Source: Panicum virgatum
Taxonomy: Eukaryota; Streptophyta; Magnoliopsida; Poales; Poaceae
Direction of reading: 5' to 3'
DNA: 64,000 nt
NCBI RefSeq assembly: GCF_016808335.1
Contig: NC_053149.1
Location: 34,686,087 to 34,750,086, forward strand
Positions 43,850-54,212 of the stretch are shown here, in pieces. A program made the position numbers and the translations under genes. Numbering within the stretch: position 1 is the stretch's first letter; each line of letters begins with the position of its first letter. The notes under the pieces were generated by a model. The model searched no databases, was not told the DNA's origin, and saw only the letters and a list, made by a program, of their open reading frames with translations.

Positions 43850-44820
43850 ACCTTGCCGCCGCCGTCAACCGGGGAAGCCGCCGCGGGGACACTGCCGTGC
43901 TGCCGCCGCTGTGCGCCCGCCGGGGATGCCGCTGTGCTCCCTCCGCCATGCGCCGGCGGCACTACCGTGGTCCCGCCACCGTTTGCCAGGGACAATGCCC
44001 GTGCGCCGGGGACAACGCCGCGGATCCGCCGCCGTGCGCCGTGGACGCCGCCACTGTGCGCCCGACTCGACCCGCAAGATTCGATTTGTGTCTGTAGGGT
44101 TCGATGGCGCAGTGGAAGAACATATGGAAACCATTCGCTAATTAAACAAATAAAAAATATAAGTCTCCTTTCACAAGAACGTTCGATGGTGTAGTGGTAA
44201 TGCTTTCTCTTGGCTTCCGTCCGGTACGCGGTTCGAATCCTGGGAAACGCAGGTTTTTTGCCGATTAAACCTGGGAACGTTCGATGGCCGCGCGAGGCTG
44301 ATGTTGCTGGGCCGCGCGAGGCTGCTCGGACGTAGTGCTGTGCCGCGTGTGTTATACTCAGTTGAGTGGAACCGGGATCGTAGGGACCGACGTTGACGTG
44401 GAGTGCCACCTGGTCGTGGGACCGTGCCGGAGTAGAGGGCCCGCGTGGACACGGGACCCGCCGGTTCTGTCAAGTGGGACCCACGTTGCCACGTGGACAA
44501 GATGGGACCCGCCGGTTCTGTCAGGCGGGACCACGGTTGCTGTAGAATGCCACCTGGCAGTGGGACCGGGCTGAGGTGATGGGGTCCACGTCGCCATGTG
44601 GTCATGGACCCACCACGGTGATGGGTCCGTGCCACGTGGCAGTGGGACCGGGCTGGGGTGGTGGGGTCCGTGCCACGTGGCGGTGGGCCACTGCGTCATG
44701 TGACCCAGGTGGTGGGGTCCGTGTCACCACGTGGACATAGTACCATGATCTGCATGTGGGACCCACGGTCTCAACCACACTTACATGTGGGACTAAATCG
44801 CTGTTGTACCATGGCCTTTA
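43850..44820. other. GC-rich 5' region of the inner CACTA with CCACGTGG repeats
   Basis: 43850-44090 is built of GCCGCCGTGCGCCGGGGAC-like words. 44380-44730 has irregular repeats of GTGCCACGTGGCAGTGGGACCGGGCTGGGG with several CCACGTGG cores. It lies upstream of the transposase gene and probably includes its promoter and leader. Open frames here are compositional. Confidence 0.6.
44181..44259 (+). pseudogene. tRNA-like (pol III-type) relic
   Basis: An A-box-like TGGTGTAGTGG (44187-44197) and a B box GGTTCGAATCC (44230-44240) are correctly spaced, and a T6 run (44254-44259) sits where a pol III terminator would. The acceptor stem and T-stem do not pair properly, so this is at most a degenerate tRNA or SINE head. 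A partial second copy of the first motif (TTCGATGGCGCAGTGG) lies near 44100. Confidence 0.4.
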
Positions 44821-44824
44821 TTGT

Positions 44825-45092
44825 TTTGTGACGAACAGGTTGTTGTTTTGTGACGCCCATTTTTGTTCGTCGTTGTCTCCCCACGTTCAGCAGTGGCATG
44901 ATGCATCTATGACGAATCGTTTGTGCCTTCTATGACGCTCGTCTTCATTTTGTCATTATTTTCAAGCGGGTTGGCTGCGTCACTCGTCATCTGTGACGAA
45001 GTAATAAATTTCGTCATTGAAAATAATGTTCAATGACGAATTGCAGAAACATCACTTTCAATACGTCATAGAAAAGCACATTTGTACTAGTG
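44825..45092. repeat. right terminal and subterminal repeats of the inner CACTA
   Basis: Copies of TGTGACGAA and TTCGTCATTG-type words in both orientations lead to the terminus TTTGTACTAGTG at 45092. The CAC target duplication follows. Confidence 0.85.
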
Positions 45093-45095
45093 CAC

Positions 45096-45435
45096 TTTGC
45101 AGGACAGTTAGGTGAGTCGTCACAGACTTTCATTTACTTATCTTGTTTGTGCTTCACGTAACCTAGGCGTCTCCCGTTCGAAAGAGATACGGTTCGAAAT
45201 ATGCAGCTCTTTGCATATATGGAACCGTATGTGTTTCGAATTGTCCCCGTTTTTGGGACAGTCCGAGGATGTGTTGATGTGGTTACTTTCCATGCTCTAC
45301 TACGATTCGAGATAGAGTATCAGTATCATCTCTCTGTTGTTCTCTGGATACACAATCTCCCTGTTGGGACGTGTATTTGGAGAACAGCGGGGAGGTGCTG
45401 CCGAAATTCTGTCTCGGATAGTAGTAGAGTATTTG
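45096..45435 (+). other. outer CACTA: non-coding leader directly before the truncated transposase
   Basis: This stretch has words such as TACGGTTCGAAATATGCAGC and TGTCCCCGTTTTTGGGACAG (the latter a short inverted repeat at about 45244-45263). It has no coding. It abuts the middle of the transposase frame, which implies that the transposase N-terminal half was deleted from this copy. Confidence 0.55.
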
Positions 45436-45898
45436 GAGAACATAATATGAGTGTGTATATGGAGCCTCTTATTGATGATTTGCTTAATGCTTGAGAGGAA
45501 GGTGTATGGACATATGACCGAGCTACAAAGACAAATTTCAAAATGCGAGTGTGGTACATGCACTCACTGCATGACTTGCCAGTGTATGCGATATTCTGCG
45601 GCTGGTGTGTGCACGGGAAGTTCCCTTGCCCAGTATGCAAGGCAGCTATGAGGTTTATCTAGTTGGCGAAGGGTGGCAAGTATTATTCGTTCGACAAGCA
45701 CCGACAATTCCTCTCTATTGACCATCCATTCCGACGTGACATCAAGAACTTTACGAAAGGTGTCGTGGTTGATGACCCTCCACCGCAGATGATGTCAGGT
45801 GCCGCGGTCCGTGAGTGGTTATAGTCGTTGAAGGTTAAAGAAGGCGGTGGTTTTGTGGGTTATGGTGAAGAACATGCCTGGACTCAGATGTCGGGCCT

Positions 45899-46798
45899 GT
45901 GGAGGCCCCCTACATGGATGATCTTCTTCTTCCTCATAACATTGATATGATGCACTCGGAAAAGAATATCGCTGAGGCACTATGGGGTACAATCATGGAC
46001 ATTCTTGATAAAACAAAGGACAATGTTAAGGCCCGAGTGGATCAAGCTAGTTTATGCGATGAATTCATCCTGAAGAAGCACCAAAGGAAAGAAGTACTAG
46101 AATGGTTCCAAACGTTAATGTTTCCCGATGGGTATGCAGCGAATCTAAGGAGAGGGGTGAATTTATCTACTATGCGAATCAATGGGCTGAAGAGTCATGA
46201 CTACCACATATGGATTGAGCGGCTTCTTCCGGTGATGGTTCGAGGCTATCTCCCTGACCATGTCTGGCAAGTCCTGGCGGAGTTAAGCAATTTCTTCCGC
46301 CAGCTATGTGCTAAGGAGTTGTCTCGGACTGTGGTTGAACAAATGGAAAAATTGGCCCCTGTGTTGCTTTGTAAGTTGGAGAAAATCTTTCCACCCAGCT
46401 TCTTCAATCCAATGCAGCATATGATTTTGCACCTCCCGTATGAGGCACGGATGGGGGGGCCTGTTCAGGGCCATTGGTGCTACTCAATTGAGAGACAACA
46501 AAAGATCCTTCGAACCAAATGTAAAAATAAATGCAAAATAGAAGCTTCCATTGCAGAAGCATACATTCTAGACGAGGTCTCCAACTATACAACAAAATAC
46601 TACGGTGAAACCCTTCCAAGCGTGCATAATCCACCCACTCGTTACAATGAAGGCAAAAATGAAACGAACCTCAGCCTCTTCAAAGGGCAACTTGGAAGTG
46701 CAAGTGGTACGACTCCTAAGGCCTTGGTCAATGAAGAGTTGCGCACTATCATGATGTATGTGTTGACGAACCTAGTGGAAGTCGAGCCGTATATATAG
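45899..46798 (+). CDS. open piece of the outer CACTA transposase (end of TNP2 core plus DUF4218)
   Basis: 299 codons without interruption; the listed start is a GTG inside the gene, not a real initiation site. Motifs seen: PYMDDLLLPHNIDMMHSEKN (TNP2 core), MFPDGYAANLRRGVN, INGLKSHDYHIWIERLLPV, then the DUF4218 block with LSNFFRQLCAKELS and CKLEKIFPPSFFNPM. It ends at ..VEVEPYI just before a likely intron, as in the inner CACTA (..AEPYVE). Confidence 0.85.
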   Translation: MEAPYMDDLLLPHNIDMMHSEKNIAEALWGTIMDILDKTKDNVKARVDQASLCDEFILKKHQRKEVLEWFQTLMFPDGYAANLRRGVNLSTMRINGLKSHDYHIWIERLLPVMVRGYLPDHVWQVLAELSNFFRQLCAKELSRTVVEQMEKLAPVLLCKLEKIFPPSFFNPMQHMILHLPYEARMGGPVQGHWCYSIERQQKILRTKCKNKCKIEASIAEAYILDEVSNYTTKYYGETLPSVHNPPTRYNEGKNETNLSLFKGQLGSASGTTPKALVNEELRTIMMYVLTNLVEVEPYI

Positions 46799-47367
46799 TA
46801 AGTTCTCAACAAACTATTTCCTCGAGTATTAACTATTCTGTATCCAACCCCCGTTACCTCTCATTTATATAGGGAATTTACTCAACAATTCTGGCGTCGC
46901 CGAAGAGTTCCAACCCCGCAGGAACTTGACGCCCTTCTTAAGTCGGGTGCGGGACAAAGAGCCCCCGATTTCATTTCTTGGTTCAAGCACAAGGTATAAC
47001 AAACCATCATGCTTGTTAGACATTTGAAGTTCCTTTTCCGTGCAAATAGTATGACAAACCATCATGCTTCTACCTGCAGGCCCAAAATGATGTGTCTATG
47101 TGTCCCGAGTTGAGACAGGTTGCCAATGGTTGTGCCTATAGGGTCTTATCATACTCCGGATATGATGTAAATGGATATCGCTTTCACACAAAAAGCCATG
47201 AGTAGAGTCGACCCAATCGAAGAACAACAAATTCCGGAGTTTGTACGACAGGCCTTGATGGGGTCGAGTATTATGGCATAATTGAAGAAATCTATGAACT
47301 CACATTTCATGGTTGCAAACCTCTTAAGCCTGTCATATTCAAAAGCCATTGTTTTGATCCTAACGAA

Positions 47368-47880
47368 GTGCGACGGACCCCTCATATCGGCCTAGTCAAA
47401 ATTCGCCAGTCATCAGTGTATCTAGGAGACGATGTCTATATTGTGGCTCAACAAGCCACGCAAGTTTATTATCTCTCATATCCGTGCAAAACCGACGATC
47501 GCCTTATGGGTTGGGACGTTGTGTACAATGTATCACCACACGGTAAAGTACCTATTCCAAATAATGAGGATTACAACATAGACCCAAACACATATGACGG
47601 GGAGTTCTTTCAAGAAGATGGGCTTGAAGGGCATTTTGAGATAGACTTAACCGGAGTGATCGAAATGGAAGTACACGATGATGAAATGGTTGATAACGAG
47701 GACGCTGGTGAGGAGGTTCATAATGCGAATGACCTAGAATTACTTGAGCGATTACAATTAGGCGATGATAATGAGGATGAAATTCCACCTTTAGAGCACG
47801 GGCTTGAACTTCTCGACTTGCGTGATAGTGATGATGAGACATATGATCCAGCTAATCCCGATGAAGATGATTATTTCTAA
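47368..47880 (+). CDS. last open piece of the outer CACTA transposase (DUF4216 plus acidic tail)
   Basis: 170 codons. The N-terminal part (PHIGLVKIRQSSVYLGDDVYIVAQQATQVYYLSYP) is the end of the DUF4216 module; the piece before it (YYGIIEEIYELTFHGCKPL) is in frame upstream past the listed ATG. The tail is very acidic (DDNEDEIPPLEHG..DPANPDEDDYF), as in other CACTA transposases. Confidence 0.75.
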   Translation: MRRTPHIGLVKIRQSSVYLGDDVYIVAQQATQVYYLSYPCKTDDRLMGWDVVYNVSPHGKVPIPNNEDYNIDPNTYDGEFFQEDGLEGHFEIDLTGVIEMEVHDDEMVDNEDAGEEVHNANDLELLERLQLGDDNEDEIPPLEHGLELLDLRDSDDETYDPANPDEDDYF

Positions 47881-48029
47881 TACATGTATGATCCGTACTA
47901 ATTGATTTATTTTCTTTAATTATGTTACTTTTTAATTATGTCGCATTTATTTTCTTTCTCTTTATAAGATCGTTTTGTATATATGAGCTGATTGGTTTAC
48001 TATTTTTAATTGCAGGTGATTGAAGAAAT

Positions 48030-50750
48030 ATGCCGGGCGGCGGACTTCAACGATCGTTCGCCTCACTGTATAGAAGAATGATGCCACACTCGGATGCTGG
48101 TGAGGGCTCCGATAGGGGTTCTGAGTTGGGGCGAGGCAAGGGTCGAGGGAAGGGTGGACCCAAGAGGGGTGGAGGGAAGGGTGTAGGCAGGAGGCATCGA
48201 GAGCCTTCGCCTGTACCGCCGTATGAGGAGGAGGAGGAAGAGGATCCTGCCCAGGACCAGGAGCAGGAGCGGGAGGAGGAGTGGCAGGCGGACGCGCAGG
48301 AGGAGGAGGGGGAGTCGTCTGAGGAGGAGGACACAGCCGAGGATACCTCTACGCCGGCTGTCTGGTTGCGAGGTCCCTCGCGACTCCCAGATAGGCCGAT
48401 ACCTATTGCCTTGCGCCCGCTGATTCAACCGTGCGGGGATATGTAAGTAATTTGACATGTTATTACTACCTTTTCATTTCCTAACTCGAAAATCAAGGTA
48501 CAAACTAATATTTTCTCTTAATCACTTTTGCAGGAGTTGGACTGTCCTCAGTGGCGGTGCTCACAAATGCAAGGTCAATGGCATCCTGGGTCTTTTGTGC
48601 AGGGAGCACTTCCCAGGCCTGGTCCACTATCAAGGACGGTACGAGCCAGCCTGGACGTAGGACTACTACATCACCGCCAACAACGATCAGTTGGATCGGA
48701 GCGGCAAAGCCTTTGAGAACAAGGCGGAGCGGGTAAAGGGTGATCTCTGGGTAAGTTTTTCCCGGCAAAAAATGGTGAATACATCACATTTATTGAATAT
48801 TTTGTTAATGATGACATGATCCATCGTCTTTATATGCAGGATTTTTATAGGTGTGATGAGGGATACGAGGAGCGGGCGGCGATTGTGGCTCATAATCGAT
48901 GCGTTAAACTCGTGAAGGACATGCATTATGAGGCGCAAGTCCAGTGTGTCATCAACTATTGTGCACATTTTCTAAAGCAGAAGATCGGGAAGTCTAAGGC
49001 GAGGGATTTGAAGCTGACCCGAGAGCAATATTTACAGGTAAGTTCAAATTTATTATAAGATGAAAAAGATCGTTAAATGTCTCTTTTCTTACATGTCATG
49101 CATTTGATCACGTGTAGGTTCCTGCGTGGTGGTGTCGTAATGACACTGTGTGCTGGGAGCGCATAGTGGACAAGTGGTTCGACCCGGAGAGGTAGTCTTT
49201 GCACGACGCTAGCCGGCAGCGGCGATTGCTGATGCCAGGTCCAGCGCACCATCAAGGCAGCCTCAACAACGACGAGTACAGGGCTAGATGGGTACACAGT
49301 ACACAGACTCATTTCTCCAATCTAACATTCAATTCAGCATAATTTGTAATCAACTTCTTCCTTTTTCGCAGTCGTCCTCACATGAAGGCTAGGAGTGCAA
49401 CCCGTTCGTGGGATGGGCTCTGGCCCGCAAGGGCAAGGCGACATCCAACATCACCTACAACCCTGACGACCCGCCCTCGGCGTACAGCAACCCGTCCGTC
49501 TACAGTCATATCCAGGCGTACACAGAGATGGGAAGACAGGTCCATGGGCCAGACTGGGATCCGAGCTCCCAGCCCTTTGATGGAGAAGTCATTATGAGGG
49601 TAGGAGGAGGCAAGAAACATGGGCGCTACTACATTGGCGATGGCCTTGTAGACACGGCCAGCACTCCCACCCTCTCCCAGATTCGAGCGAGGAGCACGGC
49701 CAATAGCCCGGCCATACGCCCACGGCTGTCTGCGTCGCAGCTCCAAGTGCAGGAACTTCAGGTTATTTATTCATAGTTCATTCGTTTTGTACATATATTT
49801 GCTTCGCATTGTAACATTGTCATGAACTATTGTAGCATCGAATGCAAGCGCAACAGGCGGCGTACGAGGCGGCACTGGCCGAAGAGAGGAGGATACGACA
49901 AGAGAACGAGCAGAAGCAGGTGGCCGAGATGGCCCAGATGTACAACTATATTCAAAGTCTTTCTGTCCAAATGGGTAATCTCATCCCAGCCATGCAATTC
50001 CCTGTGGCTCCTCCTCCTACTACTCCTCCGGTGAGTATCTTGAAAACCCTTTAGTGTGTTTTGAAGTATTAGATACTTAGAGAACTTTAGACTTAGAGAT
50101 TGTGACTTACATTACTCACTTAACGATTTAGGGGACCTACATCTCATCCTTTAGTGCTCTATTTATTGGCAAAATAAGTAAGCGAAATGGAAAGCATTTG
50201 CAATAGCGCTAGTGTGTCTAAATTTCAATTTGGATATCCGAGTTCGTAGAAAATTTAAAGTAGGTTCCATTTTGAAAAAAAGTTACTGGCTAAACTATCC
50301 CAAACTACATATAGAAATGTTGAAATTGATTTGTAAATAAAGTCATTGGCGAAGGTTTCTTCATAGAAGAGGTTCATGGATTTGTTTACGGTAATTTGGT
50401 CGATCTAGTTATGCAAATCAAATTCGAAACTGAAGTTTCAAGCTCGAATTACAAGATGCATTATCATAGGAATTCGAAATCAGGTATTTCAATGAAAGTT
50501 TGAACTTCTGTTCTGTCTGTCCCAATGCATTTCAGTAAACGAGTGTAGCATATCTCCTCTCATGAATTATAACTTGAGAACTTGGTTTTTGTCTCACCTG
50601 CAATTTACTGTCTTACTTTTTTTTGTAGAATCTATCGGCGGCATCGAATACGCCAGAATTGTCGCCGGGCATCTCACCGACGCTCCCACAGCAGTTGTTC
50701 CCGCCTCAGTTCGGCGGCGCCCCACCGTTCGACGAACCCCCACTGCCATA
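48030..50750 (+). pseudogene. second gene of the outer CACTA (plant En/Spm transposase family, PF03004-like), about seven exons, broken
   Basis: Exon 1 (48030-48444) starts MPGGGLQRSFASLYRRMMP, then a Gly/Arg-rich and a Glu-rich stretch. Further exons with clear GT-AG borders are 48534-48750 (LLCREHFPGLVHY), 48840-49035 (CVINYCAHFLKQKIGKSKARD), 49119-49290 (VPAWWCRNDTVCWERIVDKWF), 49372-49760 (NPFVGWALARKGKATSNITYN..PSVYSHIQAYTEM), 49837-50031 (coiled coil, ALAEERRIRQENEQKQVAEM) and 50629-50750 (Pro-rich, ending PPFDEPPLP). TAGs near 48658, 49193 and 49394 break the frame. By analogy with TNPA it would bind the TTCGCCGTGTGCC repeats. Confidence 0.85.
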
Positions 50751-50751
50751 A

Positions 50752-50997
50752 ACTTGTTTATTTCAATATTTTATGGACTTGAACTTCTGGATATGTATTT
50801 GTGAACTTCTGGATATTTTGTGAACTTGCAGGACTTTGCATTGGACTTCTGTATGTGTTTGATGTTATTTGTGGCTAGTTGTGATATATATATATTGTGA
50901 TATATAATGTCTGTGACGTTTGTTATGATATGTAATGCCTGTGATATATATGTTGTGATATGGGGTCCTTTTTAAGTGAAAAACCAAAAAAAATAGG
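50752..50997. other. 3' flank of the outer CACTA second gene
   Basis: AT-rich, with a TGTGATATATAT(A)TTGTGATAT run. No gene. Confidence 0.5.
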
Positions 50998-51488
50998 ATT
51001 TGTTTGGTCACTTTGCCGTGTGACAGGGGCACACGGCAAAGTGACCATTTGGCCAGCCCTGAACACCAAGTTCGCCGTGTGCCTAGACCGGGCACACGGT
51101 GAACTGACCATAGTTCGCCGTGTGCCAAAGCCAGGGGCACACGGCGAACCTGAATACTTTGCCGTGTGCCAAAGCCAAGGGCACACGGCAAAGTGGGAAA
51201 TTTCGCCGTGTGCCTGATTCCTGGTACACGGCGAAATCCTCTGTCACGCCGTTAGGCCGGCGGCGTCACGACGTCTGGCCTTTTTTTTGCCGTGTGCCCT
51301 TGGATACATACGGCGAATGTGTTTGCCGTGTGTACGATAGATGGCACACGGCAAACTAGGCCTCTGCCGTGCCTAGCGCTGTCGTCGGGGGTTCGCCGTC
51401 GGCCACTGACGGCGAAGTCTTCGTCGTGTGCCTACTAGGCTTCGCCGTGTGCTTGGGGCACACGGCGAATTAGAGAATTCCGGTAGTG
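50998..51488. repeat. right subterminal and terminal repeats of the outer CACTA
   Basis: About twelve copies of TTTGCCGTGTGCC/TTCGCCGTGTGCC and complements are arranged mostly as inverted pairs. They end in GAGAATTCCGGTAGTG at 51488, followed by the AAT target duplication. Confidence 0.9.
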
Positions 51489-51876
51489 AATCTATTTACA
51501 CTTTTGGAATTGTGTTATTCTCTTGTGCTGAAGAAAACTTAGTTTCTGTCCATACCATCCACTTGATCACTGTTCAGTTTCTCCGGCATTACCGATAGTC
51601 CTATATACACTTATTGTTTTTATTTCACAAGTGACCAAAGTAGAGGTGCTGCATGCATGTGGTTTAGATAAATACTTCTTGAAAGATAAGACATGAATCT
51701 TGTCTGTAAAACATATAGGGCTTAAGGAGGACATATTAATCATATTTGTAAAGGAAAAAAACAAAACTCTATGAACTATGTACGTATTCTTACTTATATA
51801 TACACAAAATTCAGACCAAACTCTAGTACCATACCAGATTCATACAAAATCATAATATAACATTGCACACATGAAT

Positions 51877-52404
51877 TGTTGGGGAACCCAGCTTCGGCCC
51901 TTCGGCAGCTGACCGAAGGGTTAGAGTCAAAGACCGGCGATGACGGATGGAGACCCAAGGACGTGCAACAACCAAGGCAGGACTTCGGAGGATTCACTAA
52001 ATAGTTGTACATCCGGATAACCAAAGATGGCCGGTGAAGGCAAAAGAAAGCAAGTTCAGCTTGGCTTCGACAGGAGGCATCTTCGGTGGAGGACTGAAGA
52101 GTCCGAGAGAAAGTAGCGCGGTAAAGTTGAGCTGAGTTGTAAAGATGGGTCTGGATATGAAATTACCAGAAGCCCCTAGAATATTTGGGAAATATATTCG
52201 TTGTGGGATATAAAGGTGTAATTATTGGTTAGGGTAGTTGAGCAGTAGCCTATAAATACTCGTGTAACCATCCATTGACGGGACATCGAATAATGAGTTA
52301 ATTGGTTGCTGGACGCCTGTCCGATTGCTGTATCTTGAGTTCACTGTTATGCTATCCGAAGCTGTTGTAGTATCTGGCCGCTCCGGAGGCACTCTCCACC
52401 AACA
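51877..52404. mobile_element. solo LTR (528 bp)
   Basis: It begins TGTTGGGGAACCC and ends CTCTCCACCAACA, so the termini are TGTTGG..CCAACA. It is flanked by a perfect 5-bp duplication TGAAT (51872-51876 and 52405-52409). A TATA box (CCTATAAATACT) is at 52251-52257. No internal sequence is left, as after LTR-LTR recombination. The parent superfamily cannot be told from the LTR. Confidence 0.9.
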
Positions 52405-52409
52405 TGAAT

Positions 52410-53114
52410 GTAACTAACCTCCAAAATAACTTGTTTACAGTCATTACAAAGAAAATCTAGCAGGAACATTGATTAACTGAATCTTCTCTCTAAAGGGTTT
52501 TATAATTTGCAAAACACAATCGGCTATTACTAATTCCAGATAGTGAGGAAGCAAGTGCCTTTTTTCAGTGAAGGAAACATGTAAAATTCTGTCTCCCCTA
52601 ACTAGATAGGGATGCACACAACCATTAAACTTACAGCATCTAATAAATAAGTGTAGATCAGGTTTTGAACCATATTATGGGTGTGGATCTCTAGTCATGC
52701 AGCCACGACTCCACACATCTATCTAGAATGTTCTCTTGTGATATCTCTATTGAACTTGTATGTGATATAATATTGACATAGGAGCAATAAGCTGTATGTC
52801 TCTATATCTTCATCGAGTCAAGTTTAAGTATATATACGATTTAGTTCTAATTCATATAATCTGTTTCTAGCTAAAAGCTGCCATCACCTTGCTCACACGG
52901 ATTCCAAAGTTGCATGCAGTAGCAGACCCTGATCCTGAGGTTTCTCTCCAAATAAGATTTTCTTTTTGGTAAAACTAAACCCACTTTTCCACTCATTTCC
53001 TTTTTTCCCCCTCTCCATCGTGCCCTAGTCTCCCAACTTCTTTTGCAAAACATGCATATGCTAATTGGTTGTTTTAGAAAACTGTAAAATCCAATCTGCT
53101 TGTAAGTTAGGAGT
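52410..53114. other. AT-rich spacer
   Basis: I see no coding or repeats in this stretch. Confidence 0.5.
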
Positions 53115-53312
53115 TTCAAACACTCGGCAAAGAGCTTGTTTGCCAATAGTGCAAAAAAAAAACACTCGGCAAACAACTACTTTGCCCAGTGCCTTTATTT
53201 TGCCGAGTTTTTTTCGCGTACCACTCGGGCAAGATGTTGTTTGCCGAGTGCCGCATAAAAACACTAGGCAAACCTTGTCACACTCGGCAAACAACCATTT
53301 TTTAGTAGTACG
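53115..53312. mobile_element. relict of a third CACTA family (CACTCGGCAAA type)
   Basis: Seven or so copies of CACTCGGCAAA / TTTGCCGAGTG in both orientations lie in under 200 bp. They end in ATTTTTTAGTAGTA, close to the inverse of a CACTACTAAAAA terminus. The other end was not found, so only a stub or tiny deletion derivative remains. Confidence 0.7.
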
Positions 53313-53337
53313 TGTTCCTTACACATACAAATTTTAT

Positions 53338-53507
53338 AAAAAGACGTACCCAGTGCTGTAGGCTCCCACACTGTGTGGGGTCTGGGGGAGGTTATTAGCG
53401 GGAGGTCTTTCTCACACACCGTGCAATGTGTAGAGGCCACCGCTCGAACCTGTGACCTCTCGGTTCACAGGCGGCAAGCACTACCGCTTGCACCAGGCCG
53501 CTATTTT
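53338..53507 (-). mobile_element. tRNA-derived SINE with 17-bp target duplication
   Basis: On the - strand it starts GCGGCCTGGTGCAAGCGG (A-box region). It then has a B box GGTTCGAGC (about 53442-53450) and ends ..GCACTGGGTACGTCTTTTT. The flanks ACACATACAAATTTTAT (53321-53337) and ACACATAAAAATTTTAT (53508-53524) match at 16 of 17 bases. Length, pol III boxes and T-rich tail fit grass SINEs. Confidence 0.88.
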
Positions 53508-53524
53508 ACACATAAAAATTTTAT

Positions 53525-54185
53525 GTGTATCTAAATTTTCCCTACTCACTTTGACCGATGACTGAAATATGATGTGTCTTTTGGCCAGGGTCCAGGGTCA
53601 CACTACTCGTCTGGAAGTGCCAGATATGCTCTATGATTAATCTAAATGCGCATTGACTTATTCAACCAAAAAGTTTAAATTCATGGAGGAAATACAAGCA
53701 ATTGACCAACATTTTAACACTTCCTGTTACTTATGTGCAGGCCCGGCCCCTTGGGCCTCAAACAATTAGACGAGAAGTTGGGTACACATATTTTATGCAT
53801 GCATAGAAAAGCTTAGGCTCAAACATAGAAAAAATAAGTCGTTTGTATCTATTTTATGTATGGCAAATCTCATTCGAGTATGAGAATCCATATGAAAATA
53901 ATGTTGCCCGACTCAAGTAATGGGATCAGTCTCAATGGTGGACTACTCAAAAACTCTGATAAAACTCTATCACGATAAAACTCTGATAACACTCAAGTAA
54001 AATCGGACTCATCTGCAGGAAGCTGACGCGCTTGCTAGCTCTGCTCACCCTGTTTTATTGCTCCACCAGTAGGCGAATGCTTCACTCCAACTGGCAAGTA
54101 GGGTCATTTTCTTTTCCACAGAGAATTCGACCAGACTGTGGCACCGATCAGCCCAAGCAAATGACGGCTGGGCTCAGGCTTCAAA
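53525..54185. other. upstream spacer of the F-box gene
   Basis: No coding. A short imperfect repeat of ACTCTGATAAAACTCTATCA occurs near 53950-53995. Otherwise plain. Confidence 0.5.
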
Positions 54186-54212
54186 GGCCCATTCAAGAAA
54201 TGGTTAAATAGA
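54186..54212 (+). promoter_or_regulatory. candidate promoter elements of the F-box/DUF295 gene
   Basis: AAAGGCCCATT at about 54183-54193 contains GGCCCA (site II / UP1 type, bound by TCP factors). A weak TATA-like GTTAAATAG follows at 54203-54211, about 100 bp before the ATG. This rests on sequence pattern only. Confidence 0.35.

Larger units (their letters stand above)
30961..45092 (-). mobile_element. inner CACTA (En/Spm) element, nested in the outer one
   Basis: The left end CACTAGTACAGAAC (30961) and right end ..TTTGTACTAGTG (to 45092) are inverted. The 3-bp duplication CAC flanks both sides (30958-30960 and 45093-45095). The subterminal word differs from the outer element: TTCGTCATAGAA/TGACGAA, repeated at 30980-31205 and 44825-45080. 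Both genes read on the - strand: TNP2-type transposase (43573-40005) and a second En/Spm protein (35821-31845). Length is 14,132 bp. It is nested in the outer CACTA, so it inserted later. In-frame stops and a frameshift in its genes make it non-autonomous. Confidence 0.93.
45436..47880 (+). pseudogene. TNP2-type transposase gene of the outer CACTA, N-terminally deleted and broken
   Basis: Homology begins in the middle of the TNP2 core (MEPLIDDLLNA at 45459). It crosses a TGA at 45493-45495 (relatives have Trp), then continues VWTYDRATKTNFKMRVWY..IFCGWCVHGKFPCPVCK with TAGs near 45660 and 45822. A 1-bp frameshift near 45902 follows. The open piece 45899-46798 carries LLLPHNIDMMHSEKNIAEAL and DUF4218 (LCKLEKIFPPSFFNPMQHMILHLP). 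Introns follow 46798 and 46991. A short exon (46873-46991, APDFISWFKHK) and an exon from about 47081 hold the DUF4216 module, with a TAG near 47204 and an open acidic tail 47368-47880. The transposase-associated domain and first half of the core are missing. Confidence 0.9.
14768..51488 (+). mobile_element. large CACTA (En/Spm) element, host of two nested insertions
   Basis: The left end CACTACCGGAAA (14768) and right end TTCCGGTAGTG (to 51488) form inverted termini of 11 bp. They are flanked by the 3-bp target duplication AAT (14765-14767 and 51489-51491). Dense inverted copies of TTCGCCGTGTGCC occupy both subterminal zones. Its two genes read on the + strand at 45436-47880 (transposase) and 48030-50750 (second protein). 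A Ty3/gypsy element (16421-30125) and another CACTA (30961-45092) are inserted. Removing them and their target duplications leaves 8,876 bp, a normal size for a full CACTA. Both genes are broken, so it is no longer autonomous. Confidence 0.92.

Noticed and set aside
43753..44699. Frames of 76-218 codons
   Set aside because: GC-rich repeat region upstream of the transposase; no domain, and frames change with the repeat.
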